DNA of 6,959 nt from NCBI GenBank assembly GCA_020849935.1, contig JADZFJ010000202.1:1-6959 (forward strand), given 5' to 3'. Of the stretch, positions 1 through 6,527 are shown in pieces. The notes beneath the pieces were generated by a model. That model was given only the letters and a program-made list of their open reading frames with translations, had not been told where the DNA came from and made no database searches. Position 1 is the first letter of the stretch. Every line of letters begins with the position of its first letter. Position numbers and translations under genes: made by a program. This DNA is from Crocinitomix sp. GTDB taxonomy: Bacteria > Bacteroidota > Bacteroidia > Flavobacteriales_D > Crocinitomicaceae.

Positions 1-3000
1 ATTTGGGATGTTATTTCAGGAAAGATTATAGGCAAATTAGAAGGTCATGAAGCCGCTACAACCGCCTTACAATTCAACGAAAATGGTACAGCACTCATCA
101 GTGCGGCAATGGATAAAAAAGTGATTTTATGGAATTTGACCAACTGGAAATTAATCGATTCATTGACCGTAAGTTCGCCTGTTAAAACCTTTACAAATAA
201 TCCAACGAGTGCTAACAGCTTTTTTTCGGGAGATGAAGCGGGAGATGTGTTTGAATGGAGTCAAGATTCATTTAAATCTCCAAAAAGGGTGTATCAACAA
301 GGAAATGCGAGTAGCAAACTTGATTTTTACAATTCTACCCTTGTCAGTGGCGATGTTTCTGGAAACTTGCTAGTTTTTGATCGGTCAACGTTGAAAAAAG
401 TCATTGAGAAAAAAATACATTTGGGAACCATTATCGGCCTAAACTTTTACAACGAGGGAAAAGGGTTAATTACCTCAAGCACGAATGGTAAAGTATATTT
501 ATGGGATTTGGCCAATTTAGTTGAAAGCAAAAGTTTTGATGCCTCTAACGCACTCGTTTCGGCATTTGATGCAAACATCGCTAAAAACTCTTTTGTAACC
601 GTTTCTCAAAACACCATTAAATTGTGGAATTTGTCGGGCGAATTGGTGCATGAATTTAAAAGTAAAGTTGGCGTGGATGGCGAAGAGACAGAAATAAAAG
701 CCATAAAAATTAGTCCTGATGGAAGTACCATGGCGAGTTCTGGTTTTCAGAGATCTCCTGTCCGAAAAACAAAAGATGATAAAAACATTATTCGAATTTG
801 GGATTTAAAAAGAGGCACTTTGTACAGTTCATTAAAAGGAACTGTGAACCCAATTTATTCTTTCGATTTTCATCCAGAAAAAAACGAATTGATTACGCTT
901 GGAAATGACAATATCCTCACTTTTTGGAATTTTAATTTGGCAGAAAAAATAGGCGAATTAAAATTACAAGAGCCCAAAAGAGAAATTGCACCCTTGCGAT
1001 TAGGCGGCGATAAACCTGGCGATATCAAAATTGGGGACCTAAATTTAACCAAAGGCAAAAAAATTAAGAATACCTTAAAAGAAATTCGCCGAGGAAATGT
1101 GAGTGTACTGAAAGATCCGGGCAAAACAATTGGGGTTGGAATGGCCAAACGAATGTTTAAAGAACGATCCATCGTAAAGTTTTCGCAAAAAGGAAAGTAC
1201 TTAATCACCAAATTAGACAAAGATGAAATTCGGTTGTATGAGTTTGAAAATGGAATTCCAATGTATAAGCAACCTCTTTTTTCCTATCAACTTTCGATTA
1301 ATCAACTCTTAACTTCACCCGACGAAAAGTTCTTGGCTGTTTTAGGCGCAGGCGATTCGGCGGTTTCTATTATCGATCTTGAAACCAAAAAAATTCTTCG
1401 AAAACTTTCTACCCCAGCACCAAAAGACAATTTTAGGTTTATTTACGAAGCCAATTCCTTGGCATTTTCTCCCGATGGAAATTTATTTGCCGTCTGTTTT
1501 AATACGGGAAAAACCTTTGTGTTTAACACGTCAACGTGGAGCTTGGTTTTCGAAAATATCTTGCCTGATAATTTGGGTTATGTCGAAAGTCCGTTTGTGA
1601 ATTTTAGCAAAGACGGTAAATACATGGTTGTAAAATCAATGTTAGGGCTAAAAAAATACGACACCGAAACCTTCAACATCTTTACCTCAGAACCATTAAA
1701 AATTGATGGATATTCGGCACCGATGGATAAACCTCAAGATTATGCCATCACCATTTTTGAAAATGAAATCTATTTTGAAAATTTATTTACTGGGGAGGTT
1801 AAAAAGAGTATCCGTGTAATGCCCGAACAAATTACCCACATTTCAATTAACCCAAGTGGGTTGGTTGGAATTACTTTTAAAAGCGGGCAATTCATTTTAA
1901 TGGATCCAAAAACAGGCGAAGAAGTAGTTTTATTAGTGGCCGATGGCGATAATTACATCTTTAAAACCGCTGAAAATTTTTACAAGGTTTCTAAAGAAGG
2001 ATACGATTTGGTGACCTTTCGAATCGGGAATCAAGCCTTTCCTTTTGAACAATTTGACGCTATTTTTAATCGCCCTGATTTGGTCTTAAAAAAATTAGGC
2101 TGTACCGATGAAGCATTAATTAAATTGTACGAACAAGCCTATTTAAGACGAATTAAAAAATTAGGACTTCAACCAACCACCGAGATTGTCTTGGCAGATA
2201 TTCCAAAAACGGCTGTGTTAAACGCTGTTGAAATTCCTGCCATTACAGAAAAACCAAGTGTTACCGTCAACCTAAATTTGGCGGATAATACCTCGTTAAA
2301 ATCATACAATATTTGGGTAAACAATGTGCCTGTTCATGGTAAAAATGGTAAACCAATTGTAGGTAAATCTCTTGACATTTCGGACGAAGTTTCTTTGGTA
2401 CATGGACTCAACAAAATTCAAATAGCCTGCAGAAATGCCATGGGATACGAAAGTTTAATTCAAACCTTTTACGTTGAAAAAACAGGACCAAAACCTCCTC
2501 AAGATTTGTATTTAATTACCATTGGAACCTCTACCTACAAAGACACTCGATACAACTTAAACTACCCGAAAAAAGACGGAACAGATTTGTTGGAATTAAT
2601 GCAAGCAAATACAGCAGGATTATATCGAGAAGTAAAGACCAAAAGCCTATTTAATTCGGAGGTAACACTTAAAAACGTCGAACTTTTAAAAGCCTTCTTA
2701 AAAGGCACCCAACCCAATGATGTGGTCATTGTTTTTGTGGCGGGACATGGAATTTTAGATGCCAATTTTGACTATTATTTCGGAACGTACGATATTGATT
2801 TCTCCAAACCCAACCTAAAAGGGTTAGCTTATGAAAAATTAGAGCAGCTACTGGATGGAATAAAAGCCAATCGTAAAATATTAATCATGGACACTTGCCA
2901 CAGTGGTGAAGTTGATAAAGAAGATGTGTTTTTTGTAGCAGAAACCGATCAACCCGAAGAGGACGGAGACATTTCGTTTAGGGCTGTTGGAAATGGTGTT

Positions 3001-3324
3001 GAAGAGAACAAAACCAGTGCTACCCCATCCCGTTTAGCCGGCGAATTATTCAACGACCTACGAAAAGGCACTGGAGCAACTGTCATTTCATCCGCTGGTG
3101 GAGTTGAATACGCCATGGAAAGTGACGAATGGAAAAACGGTTTGTTTACCTACTGTATGCTCAACGGCTTAAAAAATCGCACCGCCGATTTAAATGGAGA
3201 TGGCGTCATCATGCTCCTCGAACTTCAAGCCTACATCGTCGAAAAAGTAAGCGCATTGTCCCACGGCCGCCAAGTTCCAAATTCACGAATTCAAAACATC
3301 GAATTGGATTTTCCGGTTTGGTAA
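1..3324 (+). CDS. WD40 beta-propeller protein with C-terminal caspase-like protease (5'-partial)
   Basis: The frame is open from base 1 with WD40 sequence (IWD at codons 1-3, a GH dipeptide near codons 15-16), so the ATG at 109 is internal and the true start lies upstream. Seen, in window codons: a first set of WD40-like blades up to about 315, with WD-type ends such as ILWN, LWDL and IWDL; a basic, Gly/Lys-rich linker at about 320-385; a second, more diverged propeller to about 650; a segment ending in FNRPDLVLKKLG that often precedes the protease in such proteins; an Ig-like sandwich at about 747-830; and a peptidase C14 domain at about 832-1107. The catalytic His is in AGHG (codon 916, bases 2746-2748) and the Cys in DTCHSG (codon 966, bases 2896-2898). 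Both are intact, so an active Cys protease is expected. Family knowledge: metacaspase-type C14 enzymes usually cut after Lys/Arg, and the propeller likely binds a partner or signal. Substrate and role are unknown. Confidence 0.93.
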   Translation: MWDVISGKIIGKLEGHEAATTALQFNENGTALISAAMDKKVILWNLTNWKLIDSLTVSSPVKTFTNNPTSANSFFSGDEAGDVFEWSQDSFKSPKRVYQQGNASSKLDFYNSTLVSGDVSGNLLVFDRSTLKKVIEKKIHLGTIIGLNFYNEGKGLITSSTNGKVYLWDLANLVESKSFDASNALVSAFDANIAKNSFVTVSQNTIKLWNLSGELVHEFKSKVGVDGEETEIKAIKISPDGSTMASSGFQRSPVRKTKDDKNIIRIWDLKRGTLYSSLKGTVNPIYSFDFHPEKNELITLGNDNILTFWNFNLAEKIGELKLQEPKREIAPLRLGGDKPGDIKIGDLNLTKGKKIKNTLKEIRRGNVSVLKDPGKTIGVGMAKRMFKERSIVKFSQKGKYLITKLDKDEIRLYEFENGIPMYKQPLFSYQLSINQLLTSPDEKFLAVLGAGDSAVSIIDLETKKILRKLSTPAPKDNFRFIYEANSLAFSPDGNLFAVCFNTGKTFVFNTSTWSLVFENILPDNLGYVESPFVNFSKDGKYMVVKSMLGLKKYDTETFNIFTSEPLKIDGYSAPMDKPQDYAITIFENEIYFENLFTGEVKKSIRVMPEQITHISINPSGLVGITFKSGQFILMDPKTGEEVVLLVADGDNYIFKTAENFYKVSKEGYDLVTFRIGNQAFPFEQFDAIFNRPDLVLKKLGCTDEALIKLYEQAYLRRIKKLGLQPTTEIVLADIPKTAVLNAVEIPAITEKPSVTVNLNLADNTSLKSYNIWVNNVPVHGKNGKPIVGKSLDISDEVSLVHGLNKIQIACRNAMGYESLIQTFYVEKTGPKPPQDLYLITIGTSTYKDTRYNLNYPKKDGTDLLELMQANTAGLYREVKTKSLFNSEVTLKNVELLKAFLKGTQPNDVVIVFVAGHGILDANFDYYFGTYDIDFSKPNLKGLAYEKLEQLLDGIKANRKILIMDTCHSGEVDKEDVFFVAETDQPEEDGDISFRAVGNGVEENKTSATPSRLAGELFNDLRKGTGATVISSAGGVEYAMESDEWKNGLFTYCMLNGLKNRTADLNGDGVIMLLELQAYIVEKVSALSHGRQVPNSRIQNIELDFPVW
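3187..3222 (+). other. EF-hand-type calcium-binding loop inside the caspase domain
   Basis: Twelve codons (window codons 1063-1074) spell DLNGDGVIMLLE. Asp sits at loop position 1, Asn at 3, Asp at 5, Gly at 6, a hydrophobic residue at 8 and Glu at 12, which is the canonical EF-hand calcium loop. It lies about 97 residues after the catalytic Cys, in the small-subunit half of the protease domain. Many metacaspases are calcium-activated, so a regulatory calcium site is plausible but not proven. Similar DxNxDG turns occur in other bacterial C14 proteins. Confidence 0.6.
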
Positions 3325-3345
3325 TTAAAACCACCAAAACTAGCT

Positions 3346-3397
3346 GCGTAGGATATCCATCCTACGCCAAACCAAAATTCCGGCGATATTTATCGCC
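3346..3397. repeat. Pair of REP-like hairpins between convergent genes
   Basis: Hairpin 1 has a perfect 9-bp stem, GCGTAGGAT (3346-3354) with ATCCTACGC (3359-3367), and a 4-nt loop ATCC. Hairpin 2 has a perfect 6-bp stem, GGCGAT (3382-3387) with ATCGCC (3392-3397), and a loop ATTT. The arms differ but both tips follow GAT-ATYY-ATC. The pair sits between the stop of the WD40-caspase gene (3324) and the stop of glyQS (3405). Neither stem is followed by a T-tract, so these are not textbook intrinsic terminators, though they could stop or stabilise transcripts from both sides. Two related hairpins in tandem suggest a REP/BIME-type unit; that reading is inferred. Confidence 0.6.
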
Positions 3398-3404
3398 ATT
3401 CAAC

Positions 3405-4943
3405 CTACCCCACCAACAAGTTCCGCATATTCACCTTCTCATCAATAATTCTATACAAATCTTGAATAGGCACACGCTCTTGTTTCATCGAATCACGCTC
3501 ACGAAGTGTTACGGTTTTATCAATTAACGATTCTTGATCAACAGTAATCGCAAATGGTGTTCCAATAGCATCTTGACGGCGATAACGTCTTCCAATATTA
3601 TCTTTATCGTCATACTGACAATTAAAATCAAACTTTAAGCCATCAATAATTTCTCTTGCCAATTCTGGCATTCCATCTTTTTTCATTAACGGAAGCACCG
3701 CCACTTTGTAAGGCGCTAAAGCAGGTGGAATTGAAAGAACAACCCGCGTCGTGCCATCTTCCAAGGTTTCATCTTTATACGATTGAGAAAGCACTGCCAA
3801 AAACATTCTGTCCAAACCAACCGACGTTTCTACGACGTAAGGAATGTACGATTCATTTAATTCAGGATCAAAATAGCGAAGCTTTTTACCAGAAAACTCT
3901 TCGTGTTGTTTCAAATCAAAATCACCCCGCGAATGAATCCCTTCCAATTCTTTAAAGCCCATCGGAAAATCAAATTCAATATCCGCCGCAGCTTTGGCGT
4001 AATGTGCTAATTTAATATGGTCGTGAAAACGGTAAGCATTTTCGCTAAAACCAAGCGCTTTATGCCATTTAATTCGATAATCTTTCCAGTATTCGTACCA
4101 TTTACCCTCCTCACCCGGACGCACAAAAAACTGCATTTCCATTTGCTCAAACTCACGCATTCTAAAAATAAACTGACGTGCGACAATTTCATTTCTAAAC
4201 GCTTTTCCAATCTGCGCAATTCCAAAAGGAATCTTCATTCGCCCCGATTTTTGCACATTTAAAAAATTAACAAAAATCCCTTGTGCCGTTTCTGGTCGCA
4301 AATAAATTTTAGACGATTCGCCCGAAACAGAACCCAATTCAGTAGAGAACATCAAATTAAACTGTTTCACATCCGTCCAGTTTTTAGATCCACTTAGGGG
4401 GCAAACAATTTCCAATTCCTCAATCAATAATTTTAAATCGTCCAATTTATCATTGGTCAAGGCGTCGCGCATGCGGTTTTCAATTCCAGTAATCTCCTCT
4501 TCCCTTCTTAAAATAGTTGGGTTGGTGGTTCTAAATTCATGCTCATTAAAGGCATCTCCAAATCTCTTTTGCCCCTTCTCCACCTCTTTATTATTTTTTT
4601 GGCGAATTTTCTCAATATGTTCCTCAATCAACACATCGGCGCGGTATCTTTTTTTAGAATCTTTATTGTCAATCAACGGATCGTTAAAAGCATCCACGTG
4701 GCCAGACGCTTTCCAAACTTGCGGCGCCATAAAAATTGCGGCATCTAGGCCCACAATATTTTCGTGCATTTGCACCATTGCTTTCCACCAGTAATTTTTG
4801 ATATTATTTTTAAGTTCAGCCCCCAATTGGCCATAATCATACGTGGCACTTAAACCGTCGTAAATCTCACTCGATGGAAATACAAACCCGTATTCCTTTG
4901 CATGTCCAATAATATCTTTTAGCCTATCCTCTTGCGTTGCCAT
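3405..4943 (-). CDS. glyQS: Glycine--tRNA ligase, class II homodimeric (alpha2) type
   Basis: This cytoplasmic enzyme attaches glycine to tRNA-Gly using ATP. The 512-residue length fits the bacterial alpha2 (eukaryote/archaea-like) form, not the separate GlyQ plus GlyS form. Seen: the N-terminal class II core with SSEIYDGLSATYDYGQLG near residues 24-41; RPETAQGIF at 216-224; motif 2 around FRNE (249-252) followed by FRMREFEQMEMQFF; motif 3 VETSVGLDRMF at 371-381; and the C-terminal anticodon-binding domain at about 408-505. At 181-189 the insert reads CPLSGSKNW, so the second Cys of the CPxCG knuckle found in some relatives is absent; as I recall, that is also so in other Bacteroidota. The ATG at 4941-4943 gives the expected MATQEDRLKDII start. 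No Shine-Dalgarno is seen, as is usual in this phylum. The gene is monocistronic within the window and convergent with the WD40-caspase gene. It ends in TAG. Confidence 0.97.
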   Translation of the reverse strand: MATQEDRLKDIIGHAKEYGFVFPSSEIYDGLSATYDYGQLGAELKNNIKNYWWKAMVQMHENIVGLDAAIFMAPQVWKASGHVDAFNDPLIDNKDSKKRYRADVLIEEHIEKIRQKNNKEVEKGQKRFGDAFNEHEFRTTNPTILRREEEITGIENRMRDALTNDKLDDLKLLIEELEIVCPLSGSKNWTDVKQFNLMFSTELGSVSGESSKIYLRPETAQGIFVNFLNVQKSGRMKIPFGIAQIGKAFRNEIVARQFIFRMREFEQMEMQFFVRPGEEGKWYEYWKDYRIKWHKALGFSENAYRFHDHIKLAHYAKAAADIEFDFPMGFKELEGIHSRGDFDLKQHEEFSGKKLRYFDPELNESYIPYVVETSVGLDRMFLAVLSQSYKDETLEDGTTRVVLSIPPALAPYKVAVLPLMKKDGMPELAREIIDGLKFDFNCQYDDKDNIGRRYRRQDAIGTPFAITVDQESLIDKTVTLRERDSMKQERVPIQDLYRIIDEKVNMRNLLVG

Positions 4944-5009
4944 TCTTTGTGTCGTATTAATTCAGAAAAGATTTCCCTTCCCCTTTTTTAGTAAAAATAA
5001 ATTTTGCCA

Positions 5010-5017
5010 CAAATATA
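5010..5017 (-). promoter_or_regulatory. Bacteroidota-type -7 promoter element of glyQS
   Basis: Read on the minus strand this is TATATTTG, a full match to the Bacteroidota -7 consensus TAnnTTTG. It would place the transcript start near 5003 and give a leader of about 60 nt before the glyQS ATG. No convincing -33 TTTG or TTG lies at the proper distance; the nearest TTG is about 27 bp upstream, which is too far. The leader is A/T-rich with no obvious riboswitch or T-box fold. Confidence 0.5.
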
Positions 5018-5065
5018 TACAATCAGTTATAAATGTACTGTGTTCAACCAGCATAAACAATTTAA

Positions 5066-5236
5066 AAATTTGGGCGTTCCCCCGACGCTCTTGCCATTAC
5101 TCTACTGCGTGTCGTAATTGCAAGAGGTCTGGGTCGTGTCATCCACTGTAGTCCCGCTCACGGTAATTTCGAGTACCTCAATCACCGTAAGCAGCAGCTG
5201 CCGTTTCTACCACTAACGCGGCGAATTGGATTGATT
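5066..5236. other. GC-rich intergenic island, origin unknown
   Basis: By eye this stretch is a little over 50% G+C, while its flanks are about one third. It begins TTTGGGCGTTCCCCC and contains an inverted repeat (separate entry), a second weak stem ACGGT/ACCGT (5160-5164 with 5184-5188) and a palindrome GCAGCTGC. The + strand is open for 57 codons (5066-5236) but has no ATG. On the minus strand two short frames look protein-like: one ends in VVETAAAAYGD and the other runs TVIEVLEITVSGTT to a stop, as if joined by a frameshift. It may be a dispersed repeat, a structured RNA or a gene remnant. I cannot decide from the sequence. Confidence 0.4.
5088..5126. repeat. 13-bp imperfect inverted repeat (stem-loop)
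   Basis: CTCTTGCCATTAC (5088-5100) pairs with GTAATTGCAAGAG (5114-5126) at 12 of 13 positions, around a 13-nt loop. It is the strongest potential hairpin in the GC-rich island. No T-tract follows on the + strand. On the minus strand the bases after the stem are GC-rich, so a terminator role is unlikely. Confidence 0.55.
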
Positions 5237-5288
5237 TAAGCTCATTAACTAAAATAAACAATTATGATTACCTTATTTGGTAACGTTA

Positions 5289-5535
5289 CGTTTGAATTGG
5301 ATGAACAAAATATTTGGTTTTAGCTAGATTTAAGATATCATTTAAAAATTTTTTATCACGAGTTTTCCAATACTTTTTCATTTTCAAACCAATTTCTTCA
5401 ACCGCATAAACTGCTAATTGACCATAAAATCAACCCGTTTCTTTCCGAAGATCTATTATCGGTTGGAGTTTTAGGGTGTTTTGCCTTCGCCATCAATCCA
5501 CGGGCTGTTGATTTTAAAAACGTGGTATCGTAAAT
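5289..5535 (-). pseudogene. Frameshifted coding remnant, family not recognised
   Basis: Two protein-like minus-strand frames overlap with a one-base offset. The first (5535 down to 5401) includes YDTTFLKSTARGLMAKAKHP and then KTPTDNRSSERNG. The second (5429 down to 5289) reads FYGQLAVYAVEEIGLKMKKY, then WKTRDKKFLNDILNLA, then KTKYFVHPIQT and stops. A single indel near 5430 would join them into one product of about 80 residues. An in-frame TAA (5536-5538) sits before the first segment and no start codon fits. The last part shares a 29-bp near-identical stretch with the DUF5694-like gene on the right. The opposite strand is also open for about 75 codons over much of this span, which weakens the call. 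A transposase or another degraded accessory gene is possible; I do not recognise it. Confidence 0.4.
5296..5324. repeat. 29-bp direct repeat, left copy
   Basis: This copy matches 6637-6665 at 28 of 29 bases (A against G at the sixth position), in the same orientation. On the minus strand it encodes AKTKYFVHP in both places. Just outside it the match fades quickly: after HPI this copy reads QT and a stop, while the right copy reads DTDWM. Confidence 0.85.
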
Positions 5536-5627
5536 TTAAGCGTCAAAGGCAGTAGCTTATTTGAAGTGAAAAATCACAGATTTGAACACCTATTTCAACG
5601 CTGCAACACTCGGCAAACGAGTTAATA

Positions 5628-5780
5628 TTATTGATAAAGCTCTTTCAAAAATTCAATAATTTTATCATTTTCAGCAATATCTAATGCAGTTTGTCCTTTT
5701 TTTGTTATTCTTTTACCTACATCCGCCACAACCAATTTAGCTAATCTTCCCGGCAAAGGGTTTAATGGGTTTTCTGTCAC
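5628..5780 (-). pseudogene. Orphan ankyrin-repeat C-terminal tail
   Basis: Fifty codons and a TAA follow the stop of the ankyrin lipoprotein gene with no gap and in the same frame; the first codon is GTG (5778-5780). The product ends GQTALDIAENDKIIEFLKEL plus YQ, a typical last ankyrin helix pair. It resembles the end of the upstream gene (DGQTALDLATDEKIKAYLMS). The first 20 or so residues (TENPLNPLPGRLAKLVVADV) do not look like the start of a protein. It is most likely the tail of a paralogous ankyrin gene whose front was lost, or the far end of a longer gene cut by a nonsense codon. A real GTG-started small gene is less likely. Confidence 0.55.
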
Positions 5781-6509
5781 TTAATCTTCAAAACTCATCA
5801 AATAAGCCTTAATTTTTTCGTCCGTAGCCAAATCTAAAGCTGTTTGTCCGTCATGGTTTTTGATATCTAACCTAGCTCCTTGAGAAATTAAGTATTTAAT
5901 CGCTTCTAGTTGTCCTTTTACTTCATCGCAACCAAAGCAAAAAGCCATGGTCATTAAAATGGTATTCCCTGTTTCAGGATTTTGCCGGTTAAAATCATAA
6001 CCCATATCGCCTGCTTGTTTAAAAAAATCAATACAATCTGTACAATTATTATATACATCTGGTAAATACGCACCCAGTTCTACTAAATAAAGCACCATTT
6101 CTTGATTCTCCAACATAATGTAAAATTGTAAAAAATCATTTCGTTCCTCATCTGGAATATCCAAGGTCAAATAGTATTTCACATATTCCATGGAATCACA
6201 TGATTTCATATAAGTTGATAAATGGTTAGCCATATACCCTAACGGTGAACTTCTTTCATCTTCGCACGCAAGCATTGGGTTTCCACCATTCTTTAAATAA
6301 TCCATTACCACTTCATAGTTGCCAGTATCCAACGCCGCCATTATGGCAAATTCTTCTTCAGTACAAGGAGTTCTATCCCCATTAAAGAGTTTATCGAAAA
6401 CTCCTTCTTCAATTTTTTGAGTAAGATTATTCGAATCACGCTCCTGATTGGATGCGCAGGATGAGACATTTATTATAACGAGTACTATGAATATAATTTT
6501 TCGATTCAT
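5781..6509 (-). CDS. Ankyrin-repeat lipoprotein
   Basis: This is a 242-residue protein with a lipoprotein signal peptide: MNRK, then a hydrophobic run IIFIVLVIINV, then the lipobox VSSC with the lipidated Cys at residue 18. The mature protein should be tethered on the periplasmic side or at the surface. Ankyrin-type helix pairs are visible at about 54-82 (EFAIMAALDTGNYEVVMDYL, then NGGNP), 125-150 (more diverged) and 179-241, with ISQGARLDIKNHDGQTALDL as the clearest repeat. Ankyrin domains bind proteins; no enzyme domain is seen. Two CxxC pairs occur, CTDC (156-159) and CFGC (191-194). The ATG at 6507-6509 is chosen because it gives the complete signal peptide; the leader before it is A/T-rich without a Shine-Dalgarno. 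The upstream DUF5694-like gene ends 18 bp before it, so cotranscription is likely. Its partner is unknown. Confidence 0.85.
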   Translation of the reverse strand: MNRKIIFIVLVIINVSSCASNQERDSNNLTQKIEEGVFDKLFNGDRTPCTEEEFAIMAALDTGNYEVVMDYLKNGGNPMLACEDERSSPLGYMANHLSTYMKSCDSMEYVKYYLTLDIPDEERNDFLQFYIMLENQEMVLYLVELGAYLPDVYNNCTDCIDFFKQAGDMGYDFNRQNPETGNTILMTMAFCFGCDEVKGQLEAIKYLISQGARLDIKNHDGQTALDLATDEKIKAYLMSFED

Positions 6510-6527
6510 ATTTCAATTTATTAAATT

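Noticed and set aside
870..1220. Minus-strand open frame of 116 codons
   Set aside because: It lies wholly inside the WD40 coding region on the other strand, has no recognisable domain, and is rich in Ser/Pro/Phe as expected from antisense of Lys/Gly/Glu codons.
3129..3527. Plus-strand open frame of 132 codons spanning the convergent gene ends
   Set aside because: It overlaps the caspase C-terminus and the glyQS 3' end, is biased toward Arg/His/Ser/Pro, and shows no family pattern.
4453..4794. Plus-strand open frames inside glyQS (also 3656-3955 and 4017-4262)
   Set aside because: They are antisense shadows of a well-supported housekeeping gene.
4944..5009. Possible T-box or glycine riboswitch in the glyQS leader
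   Set aside because: The leader is only about 60 nt and A/T-rich, has no specifier stem or aptamer-like core, and T-boxes are not typical of this phylum.
5066..5236. Plus-strand 57-codon open frame beginning KFGRSPDAL as a gene
   Set aside because: There is no start codon or recognisable family, and high G+C makes chance open frames more likely; kept only as part of the GC-rich island.
5280..5289. Perfect 10-bp palindrome GTAACGTTAC as an operator or attachment site
   Set aside because: It is a single short copy with no adjacent promoter or second half-site, so chance is a sufficient explanation.
5608..5622. Hairpin ACTCG-GCAAA-CGAGT as a terminator after the ankyrin tail
   Set aside because: A 5-bp stem without a T-tract on either strand is too weak to call.
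5326..5659. Plus-strand protein-like stretches, one of about 75 codons and another ending NAATLGKRVNIIDKALSKIQ
   Set aside because: Several stops interrupt them, no family is recognised, and the last part overlaps the better-supported ankyrin tail on the minus strand.
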